Assembly: GCF_945952095.1 (NCBI RefSeq)
Contig: NZ_CAMFHL010000214.1
Coordinates: 1 to 13,472, forward strand
Direction: 5' to 3'
Length of the DNA: 13,472 nucleotides
Source: an uncultured Arsenicibacter sp.
Lineage (GTDB): Bacteria; Bacteroidota; Bacteroidia; Cytophagales; Spirosomataceae
Shown: positions 1 to 5,923 of the stretch, in pieces
Position numbering within the stretch: position 1 is the first letter of the stretch
How the letters are laid out: every line of letters begins with the position of its first letter
Made by a program: the position numbers and the translations under genes
The notes under the pieces: model-generated
The model's database searches: none
What the model was told of the DNA's origin: nothing
The model's input: the letters and a program-made list of their open reading frames with translations, nothing else

Positions 1-298
1 TGGGATCGCTGGTGATGACTTTGCGCCGGATCAGGAACCCGTAATAACTCCGGAGGGTAGCAATTTTCCGGTTGATGGAGGTCTTATCCAGGTCTGCTTC
101 TACAAGCGTAACAATCCAGGCCCGGATCTGGCGGAAATCGGCTTGTTCGGGGTGCGTCAGCGAAAACTCGTTTGCCAGAAACAGCTGAAACTGTTCCAGA
201 TCCTTGCCGTAGGCCGTGAGAGTGTGGTGGCTCAGCCGTTTTTCGAAACGGATGTAATTCAGGAAGTCTTCAGTACTGATCTGCGGGGCGGTTGACAT
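1..298 (-). CDS. XerC/XerD-like tyrosine recombinase, N-terminal part (cut by window edge)
   Basis: Reading the minus strand from ATG at 298 gives an open frame of 99 codons that runs off the window edge. It begins MSTAPQISTEDFLNYIRF and continues through a stretch reading LSHHTLTAYGKDLEQFQLFL, then INRKIATLRSYYGFLIRRK. This is the SAM-like, core-DNA-binding N-terminal domain of XerC/XerD-type recombinases, which in full are about 300 residues. The catalytic domain with its R...HxxR...Y residues lies outside the window, so activity cannot be judged. It follows rpsU on the same strand, an order I recall as common in Bacteroidota, where hpf/raiA and tuf often come next. That points to a resident housekeeping recombinase, for example one for chromosome dimer resolution, rather than a mobile-element integrase. 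Family is secure; exact role is inference. Confidence 0.88.
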   Translation of the reverse strand, partial: MSTAPQISTEDFLNYIRFEKRLSHHTLTAYGKDLEQFQLFLANEFSLTHPEQADFRQIRAWIVTLVEADLDKTSINRKIATLRSYYGFLIRRKVITSDP

Positions 299-303
299 AA
301 GGA

Positions 304-311
304 CGAAAATA
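304..311 (-). promoter_or_regulatory. Possible -7 element of the recombinase gene
   Basis: On the minus strand the bases read TATTTTCG, one mismatch from the Bacteroidota -7 consensus TAnnTTTG, and end 5 bases before the recombinase ATG. No convincing TTTG -33 element is present 19-21 bp upstream. It is listed because the rpsU terminator lies just upstream, so the gene probably needs its own start. Confidence 0.35.
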
Positions 312-347
312 CGGGATTCCGCAGAACGGAGCGATATACTGCATAAC

Positions 348-378
348 AAAAAAGCAGCGAACTTCACAGCTCGCTGCT
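348..378 (-). terminator. Rho-independent terminator of rpsU
   Basis: Read on the minus strand, AGCAGCGA and TCGCTGCT form a perfect 8-bp stem around a 10-base loop, and the stem runs straight into six T residues. It lies about 90 bases after the rpsU stop, giving that mRNA a long 3' tail, and some 50 bases before the recombinase start. Confidence 0.85.
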
Positions 379-464
379 CTCTCTAAGATCTGTACCTGGC
401 GTCAACGAAACGTTCGTGATTGCGCGCTAATCCGTCGGTTTGTCAGAGCGCCGGTATCAACAGA

Positions 465-662
465 CTATTGCTCGGTGTGCTTGCCGTACATTCTTTCTTT
501 GTACGTAGCCTTGATAACCTGAGTACGACGTTTTACTGAAGGCTTCGTGAAAGCCGTCCGTGAACGCAGTTCACGCAATACGCCCGTCTTCTCGAATTTC
601 TTCTTGAAGCGTTTCAGGGCTTTGTCAATTGATTCGTTTTCTTTTACGTTTACTATAAGCAT
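465..662 (-). CDS. rpsU: 30S ribosomal protein S21
   Basis: This 65-residue, very basic protein begins MLIVNVKENESIDKALKRFK and continues with a KKFEKTGVLRELR stretch. That is the recognisable bS21 pattern, and the length is normal for the family in Bacteroidota. bS21 binds the small ribosomal subunit near the 3' end of 16S rRNA, by the anti-Shine-Dalgarno region, and takes part in translation initiation. The start at 662 is the only suitable ATG and begins exactly at the conserved N-terminus. No Shine-Dalgarno sequence precedes it; the bases upstream are AT-rich, as expected for the phylum. Its promoter (699-730) overlaps the start of the divergent phosphatase gene, and a hairpin terminator lies downstream at 348-378. 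Nothing about the protein looks unusual. Confidence 0.97.
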   Translation of the reverse strand: MLIVNVKENESIDKALKRFKKKFEKTGVLRELRSRTAFTKPSVKRRTQVIKATYKERMYGKHTEQ

Positions 663-698
663 ATCCGGATATTAAAAATTTCGCTAAAAAACGGAGTG

Positions 699-730
699 CA
701 AAGATAGTATGTTTGCATTAATGAAGCAAG
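699..730 (-). promoter_or_regulatory. rpsU promoter (-33 CTTG, 20-bp spacer, -7 TATCTTTG)
   Basis: On the minus strand CTTG (727-730) is followed after exactly 20 bp by TATCTTTG (699-706). This is a full match to the Bacteroidota -7 form TAnnTTTG and three of four bases of the -33 TTTG. Transcription should start near 692, giving a leader of about 30 bases. The -33 box lies within the first codons of the divergent phosphatase gene. Confidence 0.75.
708..715 (+). promoter_or_regulatory. -7 element of the Ppx/GppA gene
   Basis: TATGTTTG matches TAnnTTTG exactly and ends 5 bases before ATG 721. No good -33 box lies 19-21 bp upstream. Another in-frame ATG (709) falls inside this element, which is the main reason for rejecting it as the start codon. 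The element is separated by a single G (707) from the opposing rpsU -7 element. Confidence 0.6.
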
Positions 731-1686
731 CAGTGATTGACTTAGGCACAAATACCTTCCATCTGATGGTCGTTGAGAAAGCGGCCGATGGAACGCAGAC
801 AACCCTGTTTCGGGAAAGCCGCCCGGCAAAAATCGGTAAAGCAGGCATCAATCAGGGAGTTATCACCGAAGAGGGCATTGGCAGGGCGCTCGGCGTACTT
901 GGTTATTTCCGGGAGCAGCTCGACCGGCTGGACGTTCCGGCCGAACAGGTCGTGGCGATCGGTACGAGCGCTATCCGGGTGGCAAGGAATCAGGCTGAAT
1001 TTATTGACCGCGTGCGCGAAGCGACCGGCATCCGCATTCAGGTGATTTCGGGAGATCAGGAAGCTGACTATATATATTATGGCGTAAAAGCGTCCGGAGC
1101 GCTGAAAAATCCCGACGATACCTGTCTGATTGTCGACATCGGCGGCGGCAGCGTTGAGTTTATCATCAGTGCGCGGGACCGGATGCTGTGGAAGCAAAGT
1201 TTTGAAATCGGCGGCCAGCGGCTGATGGAGCGGTTTATGCCCGACCCGAAGCAGGCAATCAGTGCCGGGGCGGTCCGGCGGCTGCGGGATTACTTTCAGG
1301 AACAGCTGTTGCCGCTTGTGAATGCCCTGCACCAGTACAGCCCGCGGTCAGGAGCACCGCTCCGGCTGGTGGGCTCGTCGGGGTCGTTTGATACGCTGGT
1401 CGATATGTGGTATATGCATAGTCAGGGCGTATGGCCGCCGGCTGATCAGGCCGCCTTTGACCTGCCGCTCGATGAATTTTACCGGTCGTTTGAACAGCTG
1501 ATGACCCGCGATCATGAGGAACGGATGCAGTTGCCGGGCATGATTGAGCTGCGCGTCGATATGATCGTTGTCGCCGTCTGCCTGATTGACTACCTGATCC
1601 GGACCTTCGGCATTCAGCAGATTACCACTTCGATCTATTCGCTGAAAGAAGGCGTGCTGGCCAACATGCAGTCGATGCGGGATTAA
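721..1686 (+). CDS. Ppx/GppA-family phosphatase (exopolyphosphatase-like)
   Basis: The 321-residue product has the ASKHA-fold signature of the Ppx/GppA family. The phosphate-1 loop DLGTNTF is at residues 7-13 and the phosphate-2 motif DIGGGS at 139-144. IGTSAIRVARN and ISGDQEADYIYYGV lie between them, and GSSGSFDTL follows further on. The family hydrolyses polyphosphate from the chain end and/or converts pppGpp to ppGpp; which applies here cannot be told from sequence. At about 320 residues this is the short, two-lobed form without the C-terminal HD-like domain of E. coli Ppx, and it should be cytoplasmic. I chose ATG 721 over 709 because the protein then begins MKQAVIDLGTNTF, as in family members, and because 709 lies inside the -7 element. 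The transporter follows after 65 bp on the same strand with no terminator between, so the two may be co-transcribed. Confidence 0.93.
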   Translation: MKQAVIDLGTNTFHLMVVEKAADGTQTTLFRESRPAKIGKAGINQGVITEEGIGRALGVLGYFREQLDRLDVPAEQVVAIGTSAIRVARNQAEFIDRVREATGIRIQVISGDQEADYIYYGVKASGALKNPDDTCLIVDIGGGSVEFIISARDRMLWKQSFEIGGQRLMERFMPDPKQAISAGAVRRLRDYFQEQLLPLVNALHQYSPRSGAPLRLVGSSGSFDTLVDMWYMHSQGVWPPADQAAFDLPLDEFYRSFEQLMTRDHEERMQLPGMIELRVDMIVVAVCLIDYLIRTFGIQQITTSIYSLKEGVLANMQSMRD

Positions 1687-1751
1687 GAGCGCGTAAACCG
1701 GTAAAAGTCTGCGGATAACCCCTTTACGGAATAGCTCCTAACAAAACCCTT

Positions 1752-2735
1752 ATGAAATCGGAAACCAACGAAAAATCATCGCTCAGCAACCTGCTGTACA
1801 CCCTGCTTATCCTGATTGCGGTTATTCTGGCCTTGTCGTTTCCCGGCCTCTTTACGAGTGTGGGCGGCTTCCCGCTTAAAAAGCTGATTATTCCTTTGCT
1901 GCAGATCATCATGCTGGGGATGGGAACCACCATGGCCCTGAAAGATTTTGAGGGTGTGGTCAAGCAGCCGCGTGCAGTACTGATCGGCGTTGTGTTTCAC
2001 TTTATAATTATGCCGGCGCTGGGCTTCACGCTGGCCAACGTATTTAATTTCCCGCCGGAAATTGCGGCTGGTGTGATTCTGATCGGCTGCTCGCCGAGCG
2101 GGCTGGCCTCCAACGTAATGTGCTTTATCGCAAAGGCCAACGTGCCGCTGTCGATTACCGTAACGTCGATTTCGACGCTGCTGGCTCCGGTCATGACACC
2201 GCTGCTGATGAAACTGCTGGCGGGACAGTTTGTGTCGATTGACTTCTGGAAAATGGTAATCGAAATCATGGAGATCATTATCCTGCCGGTAATTCTGGGG
2301 CTTATCCTGAACCGGATCTTCCATAAATCGGCCGTAATCCTGAATAAGGTCATGCCGCTGATCTCGATGGGAGGGATCGTCCTGATCGTTGCCATTATCA
2401 CGGCGGCCGGCCGCGACAGTCTGCTGACCGTTGGCTGGACGCTGGCCCTTTGTGTGCTGATTCACAACCTGAGCGGCTTTGTGTTTGGCTACTGGACCGC
2501 CCGGCTGTTCAAACTCGATGAGCAGAGCAGCCGCACCGTAGCCATCGAAGTCGGCCTGCAAAACGGCGGGCTGGCCTCGGGCATTGCCCTGCAGATGGGG
2601 AAGGTCGCTACGGTAGGGCTGGCCCCCGCCTTATTTGGGCCGATCATGAACATGACCGGCTCCTTGCTGGCAACCTACTGGAGCCAGCGGCCACCGAAAG
2701 AACAGCCGGCTGAACTGACGCCTGAGGTAGCCTGA
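1752..2735 (+). CDS. Bile acid:sodium symporter (BASS/SBF) family transporter
   Basis: A 327-residue, strongly hydrophobic inner-membrane protein with roughly nine to ten predicted helices starting at about residue 13. Two family hallmarks are visible. GCSPSGLASNVM (from residue 112) is one unwound-helix crossover, and IEVGLQNGGLASG (from about 265) is the other. E266 and Q270 have the spacing of the sodium ligands E260/Q264 in the Neisseria ASBT structure. Bacterial BASS proteins carry various organic anions with Na+, including pantothenate or ketopantoate in PanS; the substrate here cannot be assigned. The short polar N-terminus and the PPKEQPAEL tail should be cytoplasmic or peripheral. 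The start at 1752 is the first ATG that precedes helix 1 properly. No consensus promoter is visible in the 65-bp gap, so read-through from the phosphatase gene is plausible. It ends at a strong terminator. Confidence 0.93.
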   Translation: MKSETNEKSSLSNLLYTLLILIAVILALSFPGLFTSVGGFPLKKLIIPLLQIIMLGMGTTMALKDFEGVVKQPRAVLIGVVFHFIIMPALGFTLANVFNFPPEIAAGVILIGCSPSGLASNVMCFIAKANVPLSITVTSISTLLAPVMTPLLMKLLAGQFVSIDFWKMVIEIMEIIILPVILGLILNRIFHKSAVILNKVMPLISMGGIVLIVAIITAAGRDSLLTVGWTLALCVLIHNLSGFVFGYWTARLFKLDEQSSRTVAIEVGLQNGGLASGIALQMGKVATVGLAPALFGPIMNMTGSLLATYWSQRPPKEQPAELTPEVA

Positions 2736-2760
2736 TCCTGATTTCAGCCCCTTTTATAGC

Positions 2761-2806
2761 ACCGGATACGTGAAACTTCGCTGAAAGTTTTACGTATCCG
2801 GTTTTT
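2761..2806 (+). terminator. Strong rho-independent terminator after the BASS gene
   Basis: Arms 2761-2778 and 2785-2802 pair over 18 bp with one G-T wobble and a 6-base loop. The outer stem starts ACCGGATACGT, and TTTT follows at 2803-2806. The T tract is only on the plus-strand side. It insulates the downstream MarR/efflux module. Confidence 0.92.
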
Positions 2807-2848
2807 AATTGTAGGATTTTTAGAAGTTACAAACTTTAATTTCACTAA

Positions 2849-2880
2849 TTTGGTTGATATGTCAACAGTATTTATTTTTG
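2849..2880 (+). promoter_or_regulatory. Consensus Bacteroidota promoter of the efflux regulator gene
   Basis: TTTG (2849-2852) and TATTTTTG (2873-2880) match the -33 and -7 consensus perfectly, with a 20-bp spacer. ATG 2885 begins only 4 bases after the -7 box, so the mRNA is predicted to be leaderless or nearly so. The spacer is largely filled by the putative MarR operator at 2853-2866. Confidence 0.85.
2853..2866 (+). promoter_or_regulatory. Putative MarR operator O1 (autoregulation)
   Basis: GTTGATATGTCAAC is a quasi-palindrome with one mismatched pair. It starts at the first base after the -33 box and fills 14 of the 20 spacer bases. Its exact reverse complement recurs at 3378-3391 before tolC, and a 13-of-14 copy is at 3393-3406. 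Bound repressor here would block RNA polymerase directly. That MarR dimers bind short palindromes in their own promoters is established for the family; the assignment to this protein is inference. Confidence 0.8.
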
Positions 2881-2884
2881 CCCC

Positions 2885-3358
2885 ATGTCAACGACAACAG
2901 CACAGGATATAAAGGAACGGGTTGCAAAACAGTTAGGACGGCTGGTCGGATTTAATATTAATCACGTGGCTCACCTGATGGCAAAGCACGTGAACCGGGA
3001 ACTATCGAAAACGGGCTATACCCTGCAAATGGAGCAGCTGCCGGTCCTGTTTATGATTTATTTTTCAACCGAACTGATGTCGCAGCAGGAGATTGCCAAT
3101 CTGTTGCAGAAAGATAAGTCCGGTATACAGCGCACCATCAAAACACTGGAACGGGATGGTTATCTGCGGGTTCAGCAGGACGACGTTGACCGCCGTAAAA
3201 ACAATGTACAGCTAACGCCCGCGGGCCGGAACATTGTCGATCGTGTGGTTCAGTCAGCCCATACCTTTGATCAGGCACTGACCAATAAACTGACCACGGA
3301 CGAGGTTGATACACTACTGGCGATTCTGAATAAGATTGCCGGTAATCTGGAGAATTAA
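2885..3358 (+). CDS. MarR-family transcriptional regulator of the efflux operon
   Basis: The 157-residue protein has the MarR winged-helix layout. A long N-terminal dimerisation helix covers about residues 8-42. A helix-turn-helix follows, with SQQEIANLLQKDKSGIQRTIKTLERDGYL at about 66-94. The beta-wing contains the typical DDVDRRKNNVQLTPAG motif, and a C-terminal dimerisation helix closes the protein. MarR dimers usually repress by binding a palindrome and release DNA on binding an aromatic or other ligand. The gene sits 69 bp upstream of tolC on the same strand. The same 14-bp site is found in its own promoter and twice before tolC, so local repression of the RND pump plus autoregulation is the best reading. 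The start is fixed by the -7 box ending 4 bases upstream, and no later Met would keep the first helix. The inducer is unknown. Confidence 0.95.
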   Translation: MSTTTAQDIKERVAKQLGRLVGFNINHVAHLMAKHVNRELSKTGYTLQMEQLPVLFMIYFSTELMSQQEIANLLQKDKSGIQRTIKTLERDGYLRVQQDDVDRRKNNVQLTPAGRNIVDRVVQSAHTFDQALTNKLTTDEVDTLLAILNKIAGNLEN

Positions 3359-3377
3359 ACTTTTTTTTATAGTTATT

Positions 3378-3391
3378 GTTGACATATCAAC
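3378..3391 (+). promoter_or_regulatory. Putative MarR operator O2 before tolC
   Basis: GTTGACATATCAAC is the exact reverse complement of the site in the marR promoter (2853-2866). It lies between the marR stop and the tolC ATG. Confidence 0.8.
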
Positions 3392-3392
3392 A

Positions 3393-3406
3393 GTAGATAT
3401 GTCAAC
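3393..3406 (+). promoter_or_regulatory. Putative MarR operator O3 before tolC
   Basis: GTAGATATGTCAAC differs from the 2853-2866 site at one base (A3395 for T). Its centre is 15 bp from that of O2, so the two sites lie about one and a half helical turns apart. The inner TAGATATG (3394-3401) is one mismatch from a -7 box, but no -33 box sits at the right distance. A separate tolC promoter is therefore uncertain. Confidence 0.65.
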
Positions 3407-3426
3407 GGAGTCGGAGAATATAAATC

Positions 3427-4794
3427 ATGAAAACCAGGATCATACTCAGTGGACTACTTGCCTTGGGCGTTACGCTGGGTGCAAAAAGCCAGTCGGCGAC
3501 ATCAGGGCAGCCGGCTGCACAGACGCAGCCGGCCGGATGGTCGCTGAAGGATTGTATTAGCTACGGATTAAAGAATTATGGTACGGTCCGTATTGCGGGG
3601 TATCAGACGCAGATTGCCGATCAGCAGGCCCGGGAGGCCATTGCAGGGTATCTGCCGCAGGTAAATGCATCCGGTAACGTTACCGATAACATTAAGCTAC
3701 AGACAACGGTATTGCCGGCCGGTATTTTCGGACCGGAGCCGACACGGGTCGCGTTTGGTACGAAATACCAGACAACGGCCAGCGCGTCGGTTGATCAGGT
3801 GATTTTCGACAAGTCGCTGCTGGTAGGGATCAAGGCGGCAAAACCCAATACCGAAAAGGCCGAACTGAATGCCCGGCTGACAAAGGAGGATGTGGTCTAC
3901 GCCATTGCCAGCAATTACTATCAGGTATTTGTTGTGCAGCAGCAGATTGCGCTGCTGAACGATAACCTGAAACGGACGGAGCAGGTACTGAATATTCTGA
4001 AGTTACAGCGTGATAACGGCGTGATTCAGCCGGTCGATTACACACGGACGGAGGTAAATTACAACAGTACGAAATCACAGTTGACGCTGGCCGAAAGTAA
4101 TCTGAAACTGGCGCTCAACCGCCTGAAGTTCCAGATGGGTATGTCGCAGGAACAGAACCTGAATCTGTCGGATAACACGTTGACCACGAAAGTGCCTGTG
4201 ATCGAAAATACCGGATTTGATGCCCGGAACCTGACCAACTTCCGGATTCTGGAGACAAACCTGGCCTTACAGAATCTGGACAGGGAGCGGATTAAAGCCG
4301 GTTACCTGCCTAAACTGAGTGCTAATGCCGCCTATGGTACGCTGGCACTGGGCAATAACTACTGGGAATCGCTCGGGAAATTCAGCGGTTTCGGCAGCGT
4401 AGGCCTGCGGTTAAGCATTCCGGTATTTGACGGTTTCCGCCGTGATGCCCAGATCAAGCAGTCAACGCTGAATATCAATATTCTGCAGGAGCAGCAACGC
4501 CTGAATGTGGCCTCGTATGAACTCCAGTTCAACAATGCGCAGACGCAGCTGCAGCGGGCACAGGTCTCATTGCAGAACGACGAGCGTAACATTAAACTGG
4601 CGCAGGAGGTTTACGATGTGACGACACTCCAGTACAAACAAGGTACTAAACCATTGACCGATCTGGTCAATGCCGAAACATCATACCGCCAGGCACAGAG
4701 CGATTACATCAATTCACTACTCAATTATAATCAGGCACGGTTAGACCTTGAACAGTCACAAGGTTCCCTGCTGTCGTTTTATAACCAACTCTAA
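3427..4794 (+). CDS. TolC-family outer-membrane efflux channel
   Basis: A 455-residue protein with a Sec signal peptide (MKTRIILSGLLALGVTLGAKSQS; cleavage probably near residue 20-22). It has two tandem outer-membrane-efflux-protein repeats: WSLKDCISYGLKNYGTVRIA starting the first, and a second near residues 265-445. The second ends in the helical motif QYKQGTKPLTDLVNAETSYRQAQSDYINSLLNYNQARLDLEQS. TolC proteins trimerise into a beta-barrel plus a long alpha-helical periplasmic tunnel that receives substrate from an adaptor-pump complex. Length and Gln/Asn-rich helices are typical. ATG 3427 is the only start that leaves an intact signal peptide. The gene is preceded by two putative MarR operators and followed after 54 bp by the adaptor gene. 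Being first in the pump operon is the usual Bacteroidota order. Confidence 0.95.
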   Translation: MKTRIILSGLLALGVTLGAKSQSATSGQPAAQTQPAGWSLKDCISYGLKNYGTVRIAGYQTQIADQQAREAIAGYLPQVNASGNVTDNIKLQTTVLPAGIFGPEPTRVAFGTKYQTTASASVDQVIFDKSLLVGIKAAKPNTEKAELNARLTKEDVVYAIASNYYQVFVVQQQIALLNDNLKRTEQVLNILKLQRDNGVIQPVDYTRTEVNYNSTKSQLTLAESNLKLALNRLKFQMGMSQEQNLNLSDNTLTTKVPVIENTGFDARNLTNFRILETNLALQNLDRERIKAGYLPKLSANAAYGTLALGNNYWESLGKFSGFGSVGLRLSIPVFDGFRRDAQIKQSTLNINILQEQQRLNVASYELQFNNAQTQLQRAQVSLQNDERNIKLAQEVYDVTTLQYKQGTKPLTDLVNAETSYRQAQSDYINSLLNYNQARLDLEQSQGSLLSFYNQL

Positions 4795-4848
4795 TTATCC
4801 GGAATCGGGCTCGATGAATGGGTGGGCCCTTTACTGACCTCAATCATC

Positions 4849-5904
4849 ATGAAAAAGACAACCATTATTATCCTTGTCGCGCTGGTAGGTGTTTCGGCTC
4901 TGATCGCTTTCCGGCTGGCATCCAATAAAAAGGTAATTGATGCGAAAAACCAGTTGCCGACTACAGCAAACGTGGCGATTCCGGTTACGGCAGCAACCGT
5001 TGCGGAAGGGGCCGTTGACCAGCAGCTGGTGAAAACCGGTAACCTGATCCCGTTTAAGGAAGCTGATATCATGGCTACCGTAGCCGGTAAGGTAACCCGT
5101 GTCAGTTTTGATCTGGGTTCATCTGTCCGTCAGGGAGCAACGCTGGTGCAGGTAGACAGCAAGCTGAAAGAATTGTCGCTGGAAGCAACGGAACTACAGG
5201 TGGATAAGCTGAAAAAGGACGTTACCCGTTACAATACCTTGCTGGCCGGTAACGCAACCACCGAAATTCAGGTCAACGAAACGAATTACAATTATAAAAA
5301 CGCCCTGAATCAGGCGGAGCAGATCAAAAAACAGATTCAGGATGCGGCCGTTCAGGCACCCATCAGCGGGCGTGTTGTAAAGAAAAACATTGAGCCGGGC
5401 GAGTTTGTCAATGTCGGAACATCGCTGGGTACTATTCTGGATGTATCCCGCCTGAAAGTACAGGTATTGGTGAACGAAAAGGATGTGTATTCACTGCGGG
5501 AGGGCCAGTCGGTACGGGTTTCGGCCGATGTGTTCCCGAACCGTCAGTTCGAAGGTCGTATCTCCTACATTGCGCCGCAGGGAAATGACGAACACAATTA
5601 CCCCGTCGAAATTACGCTGAGCAATGGCAATGTGCTGAAAGCCGGTACGTTTGTCAACGTTGACTTCTCGCAGAAATCAAAGCAGCAGGCGTTGCAGATT
5701 CCGCGTTCGGCACTGGTTGCCAGCATCAAGGCCCCGTATGTATACGTGGTTGAAAACGGCAAGGCCCGCCAGCGGGTAATTACTATTGGCCGTGATTTCG
5801 GTGATACTGTGGAGGTGACCGGCGGATTAGCCGCAGGCGAGCAGGTGGTCACAACCGGCCAGCTGAATCTGAGCGATGGGATTGCGGTACAAGTAACGAA
5901 ATAA
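4849..5904 (+). CDS. RND efflux periplasmic adaptor subunit (membrane fusion protein)
   Basis: A 351-residue HlyD/AcrA-type adaptor bridging the inner-membrane pump and the TolC channel. From the N-terminus there is one hydrophobic segment (residues 4-22, IIILVALVGVSALIAFRLA) with no lipobox cysteine, so it is anchored or secreted by that helix rather than lipidated. Next is a first lipoyl half (about 75-103), then a short alpha-hairpin (about 105-165). The second lipoyl half follows (VQAPISGRVVKKNIEPGEFV), then beta-barrel and membrane-proximal domains ending GEQVVTTGQLNLSDGIAVQV. The hairpin is shorter than in AcrA, as in many Bacteroidota adaptors. I start at ATG 4849 rather than the in-frame GTG at 4822, because MKK followed directly by the hydrophobic helix is the normal beginning. 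The RND gene starts 19 bp after its stop, so co-transcription is nearly certain. Confidence 0.94.
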   Translation: MKKTTIIILVALVGVSALIAFRLASNKKVIDAKNQLPTTANVAIPVTAATVAEGAVDQQLVKTGNLIPFKEADIMATVAGKVTRVSFDLGSSVRQGATLVQVDSKLKELSLEATELQVDKLKKDVTRYNTLLAGNATTEIQVNETNYNYKNALNQAEQIKKQIQDAAVQAPISGRVVKKNIEPGEFVNVGTSLGTILDVSRLKVQVLVNEKDVYSLREGQSVRVSADVFPNRQFEGRISYIAPQGNDEHNYPVEITLSNGNVLKAGTFVNVDFSQKSKQQALQIPRSALVASIKAPYVYVVENGKARQRVITIGRDFGDTVEVTGGLAAGEQVVTTGQLNLSDGIAVQVTK

Positions 5905-5923
5905 TCACCGGTAAGGTAAAGCC

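Noticed and set aside
1..298. Recombinase fragment as evidence for an integron, phage or mobile island
   Set aside because: Its place next to rpsU is a usual Bacteroidota housekeeping arrangement, and no attachment repeats or cargo are seen.
709..720. Upstream ATG start for the Ppx/GppA gene
   Set aside because: The codon is part of the -7 element TATGTTTG and would add residues before the conserved N-terminus.
742..1332. 196-codon open frame on the minus strand inside the Ppx/GppA gene
   Set aside because: No recognisable domain, and the opposite strand has clear family motifs; an antisense shadow.
1776..2561. 261-codon open frame on the minus strand, rich in Gln, His and Arg
   Set aside because: It lies wholly inside the well-supported BASS transporter gene, and its low-complexity composition is what the antisense of a hydrophobic protein gives.
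3351..3368. T-rich run (eight T) after the first MarR as a terminator
   Set aside because: The only nearby stem is 5 bp and ends well before the T run, so it does not form a proper intrinsic terminator; marR may read into tolC.
4822..4848. GTG start extending the adaptor by nine residues
   Set aside because: It would put polar and hydrophobic residues ahead of a normal MKK-hydrophobic N-terminus; ATG 4849 fits better.
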